Shown piece by piece: positions 19,809 to 29,392 of a DNA stretch of 64,000 bases. Numbering within the stretch: position 1 is the first letter of the stretch; every line of letters begins with the position of its first letter. Under the pieces are notes generated by a model that made no database searches, was not told the origin of the DNA, and worked only from the letters and a program-made list of their open reading frames with translations. The translations under genes and the position numbers were made by a program. This stretch comes from Marinobacterium mangrovicola (lineage in GTDB: Bacteria; Pseudomonadota; Gammaproteobacteria; Pseudomonadales; Balneatricaceae): contig NZ_SMFU01000007.1 of the NCBI RefSeq assembly GCF_004339595.1, positions 804,658 through 868,657 on the forward strand, given 5' to 3'.

Positions 19809-21625
19809 CAGGGTTTGGCCCACCAGGTATCAAGGCCCAGCGCGTAGGGCGGATTTTTCTCCGGCATACCGTATTTATCCCAGTAAGCGATGCGATAGGC
19901 GGCGATGTGGTATTGGGGGATCACGTAGTGGTTCCATTGCAGTACCCGGTCCAGGGCCCGAGCGCGCAGCACCAACTGCTCGCGATCGGGAGCCTGGATG
20001 ATCTGCTCTACCAAGTAATCAACAGCGGGGTTTTTGATGCCGATGGTGTTGCGACTGCCGGGCTGATCGGCCATGGATGAGTGCCAGTACTCCCGCTGCT
20101 CGTTCCCGGGGGAGGTGGACTGGCCAAAGCTGCCTACGATCATATCGAAGTCAAACTGGCGAATGCGGTTGATGTACTGAGATACATCAACGATACGGAT
20201 ATCGACGTTGATCCCCATCCGCTCAAGGTTGCGGATGAACGGGGCCACCACGCGTTCAAACTCCTTCTGCACCAGCAGGATTTCGAACCGGTAGGGTTGG
20301 CCTTCGGCGTTTGTCAGGGTGCCGTCTTTGAGTGTCCAGCCCGCCTCATTAAGCAGGCGCAGCGCGGTGCGCAGCTGGCCGCGGATGCGTCCATCGCCTT
20401 TGGTTGTGGGGGCATGATAGACCTTGGTGAACACCTCCGGCGGCACCTGGTCCCGGATCGGTTCCAGAATCTCCAGCTCCTCTGGGGTAGGCAGTTCACT
20501 GGCGGCCATTTCGGAGTTGGAGAAGTAGCTGTCGCTGCGTTTATAGGCGCTATAGAACAGGTTTTCGTTGGTCCACTCAAAGTCAAAGGCGTAGGCCAGG
20601 GCTTCACGGACGCGGCTGTCCTCGAACAGTGGGCGGCGGGTATTCATCACGAACGCCTGCATGCCTGCAGGGTTCTGGTTGGGCAGGGTTTTCTTGATAA
20701 TGCGGCCGTCATCGAACGGGGCGCCGGTGTAGCCTGTCGCCCAGGCCTTGGATGCGTTCTCCTGGCGGAAGTCATACTCACCGGCCTTGAAGGCTTCCAG
20801 GGCGACGGTGCCATCGCGATAGTAGTCGTAGCTGATGTTGTCGAAGTTATAACGACCGCGGTTCACCGGCAGGCTCTTGCCCCAGTAATCCGGGTTGCGG
20901 CGATAGGTGATTGAGCGACTGGCGTCAAAACTGTCGATCACATAGGGGCCTGAGCCGACGGGTACATCCAGGCCAGGCTTGGTAAAGTCACGACCTTCCC
21001 AGTAATGCTTGGGCAGAATCGGTACCTGGCCGACGATTAGCGGCAGCTCGCGGTTCTCGGTCTCGCCAAATTCAAATCGCACACGGGTATCGGAGATCAC
21101 CTTTACCGCGCTGATGCCGGCGTAATAGGCACGGTAAAACGGGGTGCCCTGCTCGCGCAGCAGGTCAAAAGTGTACGCCACATCATCGGCTTGGACCGGC
21201 TCGCCGTCGCTGAAGCGGGCGTTTTCATTGAGTTCGAATTCGATCCAGCGTCGATCCTCCGGCAGGTAGATCGCTTTGGCCAGTAGCCCATACTCGGAGA
21301 ACGGCTCATCATCGGATTTGGTGGTCAGGGTGTCGTAGAGCATGCCGATGCCATCGGCCGCGGTGCCCTTGATGATGAACGGGTTGAAACTGTCGAAGGT
21401 CCCGAGCGCCGAGTGGCGCATGCTACCGCCCTTGGGGGCATCCGGGTTGACGTAGTCAAAATGAGTGAAGCCGGGAGCGTATTTGAGGTCGCCATGCATG
21501 GCAATCCCCTCGCGCGGTTCTAAAGACTCATCGGCGGCGGCTGCATTCGCCAATAGAAAGTTCGTAGATAGGAAAGAGGCTAGCACCAACGGCACAGCCA
21601 AGGCTCTGAATTTTCCAATGGACAC
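19808..21625 (-). CDS. yejA: Periplasmic peptide-binding protein YejA
   Basis: This 605-residue family-5 extracellular solute-binding protein has an N-terminal signal peptide (hydrophobic 9-27, cleavage likely after ANAAA). The mature start resembles other YejA proteins ([23 protein letters not shown]-type region). It captures oligopeptides in the periplasm and hands them to YejBE. It is the first gene of the yejABEF operon. The 5' flank holds 52 bases before a small membrane-protein gene on the same strand, so the operon may begin further upstream. Confidence 0.93.
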   Translation of the reverse strand: MSIGKFRALAVPLVLASFLSTNFLLANAAAADESLEPREGIAMHGDLKYAPGFTHFDYVNPDAPKGGSMRHSALGTFDSFNPFIIKGTAADGIGMLYDTLTTKSDDEPFSEYGLLAKAIYLPEDRRWIEFELNENARFSDGEPVQADDVAYTFDLLREQGTPFYRAYYAGISAVKVISDTRVRFEFGETENRELPLIVGQVPILPKHYWEGRDFTKPGLDVPVGSGPYVIDSFDASRSITYRRNPDYWGKSLPVNRGRYNFDNISYDYYRDGTVALEAFKAGEYDFRQENASKAWATGYTGAPFDDGRIIKKTLPNQNPAGMQAFVMNTRRPLFEDSRVREALAYAFDFEWTNENLFYSAYKRSDSYFSNSEMAASELPTPEELEILEPIRDQVPPEVFTKVYHAPTTKGDGRIRGQLRTALRLLNEAGWTLKDGTLTNAEGQPYRFEILLVQKEFERVVAPFIRNLERMGINVDIRIVDVSQYINRIRQFDFDMIVGSFGQSTSPGNEQREYWHSSMADQPGSRNTIGIKNPAVDYLVEQIIQAPDREQLVLRARALDRVLQWNHYVIPQYHIAAYRIAYWDKYGMPEKNPPYALGLDTWWAKP

Positions 21626-21677
21626 TATCTTCTCCCTGCTAAATCAGACGCTTGGACGCTCAAGGTGAGACAGCAGG

Positions 21678-21926
21678 TTATAGCCCGGGTTCGCCGTTGG
21701 AGGCAAGTTGTTCCAGTTTTTGATGTCGTTCAGCGCGTTTCATCCCTGCAGCTCTGAAGTCTTGATCGGCTTCAAGCAGACGCTGTTCCAGCGCTGGATT
21801 GCTGGAAGCCAGGCCCTTGATCAGGTCCCGGTCTATCCAGCGCTGGATACGGCGGAAAAGGTACCACTTGAAGGCAATCGCCAGCACTACAGAGATGACG
21901 ATGATGAAGATGCTCAGGCTATCCAA
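21678..21926 (-). CDS. Small membrane protein of unknown function
   Basis: This 82-residue protein has one N-terminal hydrophobic segment (about 5-24, IFIIVISVVLAIAFKWYLF). A charged, probably helical tail follows (IQRWIDRDLIKGLA, LLEADQDFRAAGMKRAERHQKLEQLA), which suggests a single-span protein with a cytoplasmic coiled tail. It sits four bases after the mltD stop and before yejA on the same strand, so it is likely cotranscribed with mltD. I do not recognise the family. Tight packing and good codon use make it a credible gene. Confidence 0.7.
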   Translation of the reverse strand: MDSLSIFIIVISVVLAIAFKWYLFRRIQRWIDRDLIKGLASSNPALEQRLLEADQDFRAAGMKRAERHQKLEQLASNGEPGL

Positions 21927-21930
21927 CGGC

Positions 21931-23292
21931 TCAACCCGGATTGCTGCTGTCTGGGTAAAGTATCAGGTTCTGCCCCGGCTGGATGCTCCGGGAATCGCTG
22001 ATCTGGTTCCAGTCTGCCAGCTGATCCGCACTGATGCCATAGTGTTGGGCGATCTTCCAGAGGTTCTCTCCGCTGCGGACCTGGTGAACCTGCTGGGTGC
22101 TGGCGTTGCTGGCCAGGGTAGTGGTGCTCGAGCGGGTGGGAATAAGCAGTGTTTTGCCGGTGCGAATCCGGTTGGACGAAAGCTTGTTACCCTTGCGAAT
22201 CACTTCCACGGTGGTGTCAAAGCGACGCGCGATCTGTGACAGCGTATCGCCGCTACGGATCTCATAGCGGGTCCAGGTGACACGCTGGCTTGCGGGGAGC
22301 TTGCTCAGCGCCAGCTGGAACTGCTGACCTTTTCCGGAGGGCAGCAGTAATCTGTGCGGCCCGCTTGGGTCCGTGGCCCATTGACGGAAACCGGGGTTGA
22401 GCTTTTTCATCAGCTCGAGGTCGATACCGGCCATTTTCGCAGCTTTAATCAGTTCTACCTGGCTATCGATATCGACCATCTCGAAGTAGGGGGTGTTAGG
22501 CATTGCCGGCAGGGTGATGCCGTATTCATCGGCTCTGTCGACCAGACGAGCCATGGCAATCAGCTTGGGTACGTAGCGCTGGGTTTCACGGGGCAGGCGC
22601 AGGGACCAGTAGTCAGTTGCTTTGCCTGCGCGCTGATTGCGTTTGACTGAGCGTCCAACGCAGCCTTCACCACAATTATATGCGGCCAGAGAGAGCAGCC
22701 AGTCGCCGTCAAACCGATCATTCAGGTATTGCAGATAATCCAGCGCTGCGTTGGTGGAGGCAACAATGTCCTGACGTCCGTCGTACCACCAGTTGCGTTT
22801 GAGTTTGAACAGCTGCGCAGTACTGGGGATGAACTGCCAGGCACCGGCCGCGTGGCTGGGAGATACTGCCAGAGGGTTGTAGCCGCTCTCAACGAAAGGC
22901 AGCAGCGCGATCTCGGCGGGCATCTCACGTTTTAAGACTTCGCCGAGGACAAAGTAGTAATACAGGTTTGCACGATCAGATGCATGACGCACAAAACTGT
23001 CGTTGCGGCGGTATTCCGCCAGTACCGCATCGACGCGAGGCTGGTCGATAGTGGGTTCAAGTTCCAGATGGTGTCGGGTCAGATCCCAGAGGTCTTTAGC
23101 CTGTTCGGGCTCTTTTTTTACCTGCTGATTGAGATGCGTTGCGCGCCATTTGGCCAGGTCCTGCGCGTTTATCTGATCGGCCTTGGCCTGTTCCTGCGGG
23201 GCTTGCTGAGGCTTTACGCTTGCCGTTTGACATCCGGCCAGAACAAGGCCGATAGAAACGGCTAGAACAGTGTGAATTAGTTTGGGCCTCAC
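21931..23292 (-). CDS. mltD: Membrane-bound lytic murein transglycosylase D
   Basis: This 453-residue lipoprotein cleaves peptidoglycan glycan strands to 1,6-anhydro products. It has a lipobox LAGC (Cys21). The goose-lysozyme-like SLT domain carries the catalytic Glu135 in FVESGYNPLAVS and the AGAWQFIPSTA motif. Two LysM repeats follow, at about 345-390 and 405-450. Translation starts at a GTG with GGGAG about eight bases upstream. It is followed by the small membrane protein and then yejABEF, a peptide importer that could take up peptidoglycan-derived peptides; that link is inference. Confidence 0.94.
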   Translation of the reverse strand: MRPKLIHTVLAVSIGLVLAGCQTASVKPQQAPQEQAKADQINAQDLAKWRATHLNQQVKKEPEQAKDLWDLTRHHLELEPTIDQPRVDAVLAEYRRNDSFVRHASDRANLYYYFVLGEVLKREMPAEIALLPFVESGYNPLAVSPSHAAGAWQFIPSTAQLFKLKRNWWYDGRQDIVASTNAALDYLQYLNDRFDGDWLLSLAAYNCGEGCVGRSVKRNQRAGKATDYWSLRLPRETQRYVPKLIAMARLVDRADEYGITLPAMPNTPYFEMVDIDSQVELIKAAKMAGIDLELMKKLNPGFRQWATDPSGPHRLLLPSGKGQQFQLALSKLPASQRVTWTRYEIRSGDTLSQIARRFDTTVEVIRKGNKLSSNRIRTGKTLLIPTRSSTTTLASNASTQQVHQVRSGENLWKIAQHYGISADQLADWNQISDSRSIQPGQNLILYPDSSNPG

Positions 23293-23404
23293 GCACCAAC
23301 TCCCTGAAAATGAATGAATAGCGGAGCATTTTATGGGCGTGTAACAATAGCGTCAAATGACCGGGCGCAGGTTTGGGTTTTGTTTGAATCGGGGAGCATT
23401 TTAA

Positions 23405-23436
23405 GACCGCTCAGGCCTCTGTGAGACGGAGCGGTC
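23405..23436 (-). terminator. Possible terminator after gloB
   Basis: An 8-bp stem, GACCGCTC (23405-23412) / GAGCGGTC (23429-23436), lies 15 bases past the gloB stop. On the minus strand only a TTAAAA run follows, so it is a weak terminator candidate. Confidence 0.45.
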
Positions 23437-23450
23437 CGGGGGGGACGTCG

Positions 23451-24224
23451 TTAGAAGTTGTCTTTCCACTGACGCAGGCTGGCCAGGATTTCGGTTTCCG
23501 ATGTGAGCGGTTTGCCGGCGTGCTTTTCCGCAGCCGCCGCAACAGGTTTTTCTGAGCTGCGCATGAAGGGGTTGATCTTCAACTCCTGCGCCAGGTCCGA
23601 GGGCAGGGTAGGCCGTCCGTTTTCACGCAGTTTTTTCGCGTTTTCGGTCACTGCATGAATGTCCGCGTTATCTGGTTCTACCGCGGCGGCAAAACGTAGG
23701 TTGGCGAGCGAGTATTCGTGGGTACAGAACACCTGAGTGTCCGTGGGCAGGCTTTTGAAGTAGCTCATTGCGGCATGCAGTTGTTCCGCTGTGCCTTCAA
23801 ACAGTCGGCCACAGCCCGCCAGGAACAGTGTATCGCCGCAGAACAGTTGCGGTTGGTTGTTGGGCTGGAAGTAGCTGATATGGTCGAGGGTATGGGCCGG
23901 TACGGCGCCAATTTTGAGCGTTTCGCCCAGCAGGGAAATCTCGCTGTTGTCGTTGAGTGGCTCGGTGATACCCTTGAATGGAGAACTGGCCGGACCGTAA
24001 ACGGGAACTTCGCCGGCTGCCTGAAGGTCTGCAACACCACCGGTATGATCGGGGTGGTGGTGAGTGATCAGGATTGCCGCAAGCCTGAGATTATTCTCTT
24101 TCAGGTAGGCAAATACGGGGGCTGCGTCGCCCGGATCGACAACCGCTATCTCGTCCGGTGTCGAGCCCGCCAGGGCCCAGATGTAGTTGTCCTGAAATGC
24201 CGGTATGGGCGTTACGCTGAACAT
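23451..24224 (-). CDS. gloB: Hydroxyacylglutathione hydrolase (glyoxalase II)
   Basis: This 257-residue cytoplasmic metallo-beta-lactamase-fold enzyme hydrolyses S-lactoylglutathione to lactate and glutathione, the second step of methylglyoxal detoxification. The zinc/metal motif THHHPDHTGG gives His55, His57, Asp59 and His60. Further ligands lie in HTLDHISY, the GDTLF loop and CTHEY. The C-terminal HAGKPLTSE-type tail is typical. It is divergent from the YafS-like methyltransferase, a gloB/yafS/rnhA/dnaQ arrangement also found in E. coli. Confidence 0.95.
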   Translation of the reverse strand: MFSVTPIPAFQDNYIWALAGSTPDEIAVVDPGDAAPVFAYLKENNLRLAAILITHHHPDHTGGVADLQAAGEVPVYGPASSPFKGITEPLNDNSEISLLGETLKIGAVPAHTLDHISYFQPNNQPQLFCGDTLFLAGCGRLFEGTAEQLHAAMSYFKSLPTDTQVFCTHEYSLANLRFAAAVEPDNADIHAVTENAKKLRENGRPTLPSDLAQELKINPFMRSSEKPVAAAAEKHAGKPLTSETEILASLRQWKDNF

Positions 24225-24373
24225 GAGCAGGCCTCTTCTCTACTGTGCTTATTTGTTGGCTGTTGCACCGCTCGGGTGCAGTCTTGCTACAGGGTACTTT
24301 ATAATAAGGGTCTAGATTAAGGGTCTTTCTCCTGGGTGGTGCCGCTGGCGTTACCCACAAAAATCAAGAGTCT

Positions 24374-25150
24374 ATGACATTTGAACAGCCACCGCAGGTC
24401 GATGAACTGATTCCCGCCCTTAAAGAGTGGTTCGACTCTCCCTTGGGGCAGGAGCTTATCGATGCGGAACACAAGATGCTTGAACGGGTGCTGCCAACGC
24501 TGTTTGGCTATCACCTGCTGCAGGTTGGTGTAGACAACCGGCTGCCCATGTTCGCGGCGAGCCCGGTGCCGCATCGTGTGCTACTTGGGCCGACGCTTGA
24601 ATTGGGTATGGATAAGCGCGCCATCGTCGCCAGGAGTAATGAGCTGCCGGTGGATGGCGAGTCGATGGATGTGGTGTTGCTACATCACGCGCTCGACTTT
24701 GCCGAAAATCCGCACCAGACACTGCGCGAAGCTTCCCGTGTGCTCAGGCCAGGTGGCCATCTGGTGATTGTAGGGTTCAATCCGGCCAGTCTCTGGGGTG
24801 TGTTCCGCTTTCTCAAGCGGCGCCGCCAGGTACCCTGGTTGGCTCACTTTATCCGTCACGGGCGCTTGCAGGACTGGCTCAGCCTGCTGGAACTTACCGA
24901 GGTGAAAGCCGTGTCAGCGCTTTATGCACCGCCCTTTGAGAGCAGTCATCGGCGGCATCGCTGTCGCTGGCTGCGGCGGTTGATGCAGCGGGCTCCGGCG
25001 CAGTCCGGTGCGGCCATGGTGGTGGTGGCCCGTAAGGATGTTCCCGGCATGACGCCGTTGCGCAAACCCTGGCGGCGCAAGCTGATCAGTCTGCCGGTCA
25101 TCGAGCCCAAGCCTACCGCGCGGGGTCACAGTCGTCGCGACGAGCATTGA
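24374..25150 (+). CDS. SAM-dependent methyltransferase (YafS-like)
   Basis: This 258-residue class I methyltransferase has motifs degenerate in the first half. [10 protein letters not shown] occupies the place of the SAM-binding glycine loop, [40 protein letters not shown] is a clear methyltransferase-11 core at about 95-135, and a basic C-terminal tail follows. The substrate is unknown. The position between gloB and rnhA-dnaQ matches E. coli yafS. Its stop is close to the rnhA start. Confidence 0.8.
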   Translation: MTFEQPPQVDELIPALKEWFDSPLGQELIDAEHKMLERVLPTLFGYHLLQVGVDNRLPMFAASPVPHRVLLGPTLELGMDKRAIVARSNELPVDGESMDVVLLHHALDFAENPHQTLREASRVLRPGGHLVIVGFNPASLWGVFRFLKRRRQVPWLAHFIRHGRLQDWLSLLELTEVKAVSALYAPPFESSHRRHRCRWLRRLMQRAPAQSGAAMVVVARKDVPGMTPLRKPWRRKLISLPVIEPKPTARGHSRRDEH

Positions 25151-25191
25151 ACAATCGCAACATAATTCGCAACTGCAAGGATAAACGAGAG

Positions 25192-25632
25192 TTGAAAGAG
25201 GTTGAAATCTTTACCGACGGCGCCTGCAAGGGCAATCCGGGGCCGGGAGGCTGGGGAGCTGTCATGCGCAGTGGCGGTCATGAAAAAGAGCTGTATGGCG
25301 GTGCGCCCAACACCACCAACAACCGCATGGAGATGATGGCTGCCATTGAAGCTCTGAAAGCGTTGAATCAGCGTTGCCATGTCAAGTTGACCACTGACTC
25401 CCAGTATCTGCGTAAGGGGATTACCGAGTGGATCGCCGGATGGAAGCGTAAAGGCTGGAAAACCGCGTCACGTCAGCCGGTAAAGAATGCGGAGCTTTGG
25501 CAGGAGCTTGATAAGCTGGTGGCCGGGCATGATATTGAATGGCACTGGGTCAAAGGGCACAGCGGTCATCCGGAGAACGAGCGTGCCGATCAGTTGGCGA
25601 ACAAAGGTGTAGAGGAGTTTGGCAAGGCATGA
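25192..25632 (+). CDS. rnhA: Ribonuclease HI
   Basis: This 146-residue enzyme degrades the RNA strand of RNA-DNA hybrids. The four acidic catalytic residues are visible in [38 protein letters not shown] and NERADQLAN, and the catalytic His in KGHSGHPEN. Start choice: the TTG at 25192 has AAGG (25177-25180) upstream and gives an N-terminus (KEVEIFTDG) matching E. coli RNase HI. An in-frame TTG at 25147 would add 15 residues and overlap the previous gene. The stop overlaps the dnaQ start as ATGA. Confidence 0.92.
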   Translation: MKEVEIFTDGACKGNPGPGGWGAVMRSGGHEKELYGGAPNTTNNRMEMMAAIEALKALNQRCHVKLTTDSQYLRKGITEWIAGWKRKGWKTASRQPVKNAELWQELDKLVAGHDIEWHWVKGHSGHPENERADQLANKGVEEFGKA

Positions 25633-26366
25633 GTAGCCGTCAGATCGTACTGGATACAGAAACCACCGGTCTTGAGGTCGATGAGGGACATAACATCATC
25701 GAAATCGGCTGTGTCGAGATGGAGCGACGCAAGCTGACCGGTAACCATTATCACCAGTACATTCGCCCAGAGCGTGAGGTCGACGCCGAAGCGATGGATG
25801 TGCACGGTATCACCAATGAATTTCTCGCCGACAAACCTTCGTTTGCCGATGTGGCGGCAGAGTTTCTCGAATTTGTACGCGGCGCCGAGCTGATCATCCA
25901 TAACGCGGCGTTTGACGTGGGCTTCCTTGATAAAGAGCTCGAGCGCAACGGCTTTTCAGAGCGTATCGCCGATATCTGCACGGTCACCGACTCGGTTAAG
26001 CTTGCCCGTCGAAAGCATCCGGGCTCCAAGGTAAACCTGGATGCGCTCTGTCGCCGTTATGAGATCGATAACTCTCATCGTGAGCTGCACGGCGCATTGC
26101 TCGACTCCGAGATTCTTGCTGAGGTTTACCTGGCGCTGACCGGTGGCCAGACGGCGCTGCAGCTGGGACAGGATGACAGCGAAGAGGGTGGTGGCAGTGA
26201 GCGTCTTCGTCGCGTCGCAGATGCGGATGACCTGCCTGTACCCCTGGCAGAAGGGGAAGATCTGGCAGCCCACGAGGCCTTTCTCGATCTGTTGGATAAG
26301 AAAGCCGGCGGTCAGTGTCTCTGGCGTGAGCAGTTGGCAGAGTCGCAGCCGGGTGCGGCGGACTAA
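25629..26366 (+). CDS. dnaQ: DNA polymerase III epsilon subunit (3'-5' proofreading exonuclease)
   Basis: This 245-residue DEDDh exonuclease is the proofreading subunit of the replicative polymerase. Exo I is LDTETTGL with Asp9 and Glu11. Exo II is [13 protein letters not shown]. Exo III is the [18 protein letters not shown] region. The C-terminal tail after about residue 190 is the part that binds the alpha subunit in the family. The ATG at 25629 overlaps the rnhA stop as ATGA, so the two are coupled. An upstream in-frame ATG at 25539 lies within rnhA and is unlikely. Confidence 0.95.
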   Translation: MSSRQIVLDTETTGLEVDEGHNIIEIGCVEMERRKLTGNHYHQYIRPEREVDAEAMDVHGITNEFLADKPSFADVAAEFLEFVRGAELIIHNAAFDVGFLDKELERNGFSERIADICTVTDSVKLARRKHPGSKVNLDALCRRYEIDNSHRELHGALLDSEILAEVYLALTGGQTALQLGQDDSEEGGGSERLRRVADADDLPVPLAEGEDLAAHEAFLDLLDKKAGGQCLWREQLAESQPGAAD

Positions 26367-26405
26367 GGTTTCTGTTGAGTTTTGTTGAGCCCCTGAAATA
26401 AAAAA

Positions 26406-26430
26406 GCGAGCCTGGCGGCTCGCTTTTTTT
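26406..26430. terminator. Bidirectional terminator between dnaQ and nhaB
   Basis: GCGAGCC (26406-26412) pairs with GGCTCGC (26417-26423) over a TGGC loop. It is flanked by an A run on the left and a T run on the right, so it can stop both converging transcripts. Confidence 0.9.
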
Positions 26431-26446
26431 GTGTCGATACCCGGCC

Positions 26447-27955
26447 TTAATGAAGCTCTATCAGCACCATTGTCATGGCGACGGCGCTCATTACGACGGT
26501 GTAGGGCAGGGCCATCCAGACCATGCGACCGTAAGACAGTCGGATCAGGGGGGCCAGTGCCGAGGTCAGCAGGAACAGGAAAGCGGCCTGACCATTAGGG
26601 GTGGCCACGCTGGGGATGTTGGTGCCAGTGTTGATCGCAATCGCCAGGCTTTCAAAGTGTTCGCGGCTGATCTCGCCCTTGTTGAAAGCGTCCAGTACTT
26701 CGTTGATATAGACCGTGGCAACAAAAACGTTATCGCTGATGGCGGAGAGTACGCCGTTGGCAATAAAGAACACACCGGGCTGGCGCGATTCCTCCAGCGA
26801 AAGTACCGCATGGATGATCGGCTGGAACAGGTGCTGCTCATGGATGACTGACACGATACTGAAAAACACCACCAGTAGCGCGGTGAACGGTAGTGCCTCT
26901 TCAAATGCCTTGCCGATCTGATGCTCTTCGGTGATGCCGTTGAATGCCGTCAGCAGGATGATCACCGTCAGGCCAATCAGGCCGACCTCCGCCAGGTGGA
27001 AGGCCAGTGCCAGCACCAGGAAGATCGCTACCAGAATCTGCACGATCAGGATAACGCGGTCGCGGGCGGTGCGTTTCTTGTCCTGCTCCAGTGCATACTC
27101 GGTCAGGATGGTACGCACTGTGGCAGGAAGTTTGCCGCCGTAACCGAAGGTCCCGGTCTTCTCCAGCAGCAGGCAGGTAACAAGACCTGCAGCCAGCACC
27201 GGCATGGTGATCGGTGCCATCAGCTTGAAGAACTCAACAAAATCCCAGCCCGCTTTCTGGGCGATCAGCAGGTTCTGCGGTTCACCCACCAGTGTGCATA
27301 CACCGCCCAGGGCGGTGCCAACAGCGCCATGCATCAGCAGGCTACGCAGGAACGCGCGGAAGGATTCCAGATCCTGACGTTTTTCTTCCAGGATGTGCTG
27401 ATCGTTGGAATGGTCGTGACCGCCCTGGCCCATCTGCTTGCCGGAAGCGACCTGGTGGTATACGGCATAAAAGCCGACGCCGACACTGATCAGTACCGCC
27501 GTTACGGTGAGCGCATCGAGAAAGGCGGAAAGGAAAGCGGCAGAGAGTGAAAAGAGCAGGGCAAGAACAGATTTGGAACGAACCCTGAGCAGAATGCGCG
27601 TAAATACCCACAGCAGCATGCTCTTCATAAAGAAGATGCCCGCGACCATGAACATCAACAGCAGGATAACCTCCAGATTGCCTTCCACTTCGTGGTAGAC
27701 CGCCTCGGGCGATGCAAGTCCTATCACCACCGCTTCAAGAGCCAGCAAGCCGCCGGGTTGCAGGGGGTAGCATTTGAGTGCCAGTGCCAGGGTGAAAATA
27801 AATTCGAAAATCAGCAGCCATCCGGTTACGGCCGGACCTGCCAGAAAGAGAACAATAGGGTTCAGGATGAGAAATCCGACCACGGCCTGTTTGTACCAGA
27901 CCGGCGAATTACCCAGAAAATTGCGCGTGAGCGCCTGAGTCAGCGATTGGCTCAT
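26447..27955 (-). CDS. nhaB: Na+/H+ antiporter NhaB
   Basis: This 502-residue inner-membrane protein with about 12 hydrophobic segments exports Na+ in exchange for protons. It matches NhaB along its length, for example [20 protein letters not shown] near the N-terminus, [24 protein letters not shown] near 225-250 and [14 protein letters not shown] near 400. A sodium antiporter fits the sodium-based energetics implied by the Nqr operon further right. It diverges from nudC across about 255 bases without a convincing gene. Confidence 0.95.
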   Translation of the reverse strand: MSQSLTQALTRNFLGNSPVWYKQAVVGFLILNPIVLFLAGPAVTGWLLIFEFIFTLALALKCYPLQPGGLLALEAVVIGLASPEAVYHEVEGNLEVILLLMFMVAGIFFMKSMLLWVFTRILLRVRSKSVLALLFSLSAAFLSAFLDALTVTAVLISVGVGFYAVYHQVASGKQMGQGGHDHSNDQHILEEKRQDLESFRAFLRSLLMHGAVGTALGGVCTLVGEPQNLLIAQKAGWDFVEFFKLMAPITMPVLAAGLVTCLLLEKTGTFGYGGKLPATVRTILTEYALEQDKKRTARDRVILIVQILVAIFLVLALAFHLAEVGLIGLTVIILLTAFNGITEEHQIGKAFEEALPFTALLVVFFSIVSVIHEQHLFQPIIHAVLSLEESRQPGVFFIANGVLSAISDNVFVATVYINEVLDAFNKGEISREHFESLAIAINTGTNIPSVATPNGQAAFLFLLTSALAPLIRLSYGRMVWMALPYTVVMSAVAMTMVLIELH

Positions 27956-28210
27956 CGGATAAAGGTGTCCTATGAAGGTTCCATTCGTACGCCTTGTAAA
28001 ACTGACCCTTGGTTATTTGTATGCTTATCGGGTCCTGGCGGCACCGCGGGTAGAACATGGCCGGGAGATGTTGGGCGAGGCATGTTCGAATGGCTGGTGT
28101 GCGGCAGCGGCGCTGTCAGCAAGGCGGGCCAATGCTACCAGTTGCCGGGTGCCGGCGGAAGCTGTGCTAAAGTGCTGGCTCGGAAGAGGTATGATATTAA
28201 GGAGTAGGTT

Positions 28211-28948
28211 GTGGAATATGTGCTTGGTCACCAGGGTCGGTTGTATGTTGCAGAGGGCGGTGATCTTTTTTCGCCGCAGCCTCGGGTGGCGGCAGGGCAG
28301 ATAGAAGAGCGTTATCCGGTATCGCCTGAATTGGAGCTGTTGCTCAGTAAGGAGGAGCCGGGGGCAGGTTTTGAAAAGTTGGATTTGAGAGCCGAGCTGT
28401 CGATGGCGGAGGAGTCTCACTTTTCACGTCTGGCGCGCGCGACCCAGATCGCGGTCTGGCATGATCAACACCGTTTTTGCGGCCGCTGTGGTGCGTTGTC
28501 CAAACGTGCCGATGGGGAGTTGGCTAAACGCTGTACCCAGTGTGAGCTGGTGGTTTATCCGCGTATCTCCCCGTGCATTATCGTTTTGGTCACCAAGGGC
28601 GATCAGTGTCTGCTGGCGCATAACACCCGCTTTCCCGATGGCCGTTACAGTACCCTGGCCGGGTTTATTGAGGCGGGGGAGACAGCAGAAGCGGCCGTTG
28701 CCCGTGAGATTATGGAAGAGGTAGGTGTAGAGGTCTGCAATATCCGCTATGCCCATAGTCAGGCCTGGCCCTTCCCACACTCGTTGATGCTGGGGTTCTA
28801 TGCGGATTATGCCGGTGGCGAGATCACACCAGATGGTGAGGAGATCGATCTGGCCGGTTGGTTTACTGCAGATAACCTGCCGCAGTTACCGCCCAGCTTC
28901 ACGATCTCACGTCAGTTGATCGAGGGCTTTTTGAACCCGCCGGCCTGA
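28211..28948 (+). CDS. nudC: NADH pyrophosphatase / NAD-cap RNA hydrolase NudC
   Basis: This 245-residue Nudix hydrolase cleaves NADH to NMNH and AMP and removes NAD caps from RNA. A four-cysteine zinc ribbon (CGRCGAL...CTQCELV) is followed by the Nudix box GFIEAGETAEAAVAREIMEEVG. The NADH-specificity motif SQAWPFPHSLM is close to the canonical SQPWPFPxS, with Ala in place of Pro. Translation starts at a GTG with AAGGAG (28199-28204) six bases ahead. It converges with the SCP2-domain gene. Confidence 0.95.
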   Translation: MEYVLGHQGRLYVAEGGDLFSPQPRVAAGQIEERYPVSPELELLLSKEEPGAGFEKLDLRAELSMAEESHFSRLARATQIAVWHDQHRFCGRCGALSKRADGELAKRCTQCELVVYPRISPCIIVLVTKGDQCLLAHNTRFPDGRYSTLAGFIEAGETAEAAVAREIMEEVGVEVCNIRYAHSQAWPFPHSLMLGFYADYAGGEITPDGEEIDLAGWFTADNLPQLPPSFTISRQLIEGFLNPPA

Positions 28949-28965
28949 GTTGTAAACCCGCCGGC

Positions 28966-29292
28966 TTAAGCGCCGCTAAACAGTTTGCCGAGGCGCGTGG
29001 CGAGCATCACGTTGCCCTCGGCGCGCAGCTGTCCTTTCATAAACGCACTCATGCCATCCTGTTCACCGGTGACCACTCGGATCAGTGTCGCCTCATCAAG
29101 ATGCAGGGTGATGTTCGGATCTTCATGTTCACCGGCCTGGCCGTCGCAGCTACCATCGGCAATGGTGATGAAAAACGGCTGAGCATCAGACAGCTGGAAC
29201 TGGAATACCGCTTCGAGCGAACCCGCCTGTTCGGCATTAAACCGGGAGGGTAATTTACGGATGATCTGATCGACGGTGATGGGCGCGCTCAT
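28966..29292 (-). CDS. SCP2 sterol-binding domain protein
   Basis: This 108-residue stand-alone SCP2-type lipid-binding domain has the features VFQFQLSDAQPFFITIADG, DPNITLHLDEATLIRVVTGE and AFMKGQLRAEGNVMLATRL. Bacterial members are thought to bind hydrophobic ligands or to help quinone or lipid metabolism; the ligand here is unknown. It diverges from sohB, with the two starts about 100 bases apart. Confidence 0.88.
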   Translation of the reverse strand: MSAPITVDQIIRKLPSRFNAEQAGSLEAVFQFQLSDAQPFFITIADGSCDGQAGEHEDPNITLHLDEATLIRVVTGEQDGMSAFMKGQLRAEGNVMLATRLGKLFSGA

Positions 29293-29392
29293 GGATAGTA
29301 TGTTCCTGCAAAAAGCGTGTTTTAATCCGGCGATATGTTACAGTACGCGGCCCCGCAGCGCTAACGTCCCGGGACAGCAACAGGAGATGCAT

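Noticed and set aside
27972-28304. 110-codon frame before and overlapping nudC
   Set aside because: It overlaps the well-supported nudC start, has no ribosome site and no recognisable features.
28936-28970. Direct repeat AACCCGCCGG at the end of nudC
   Set aside because: Two copies of a 10-base word at a gene end are weak evidence; most likely a small local duplication, with no sign of function.
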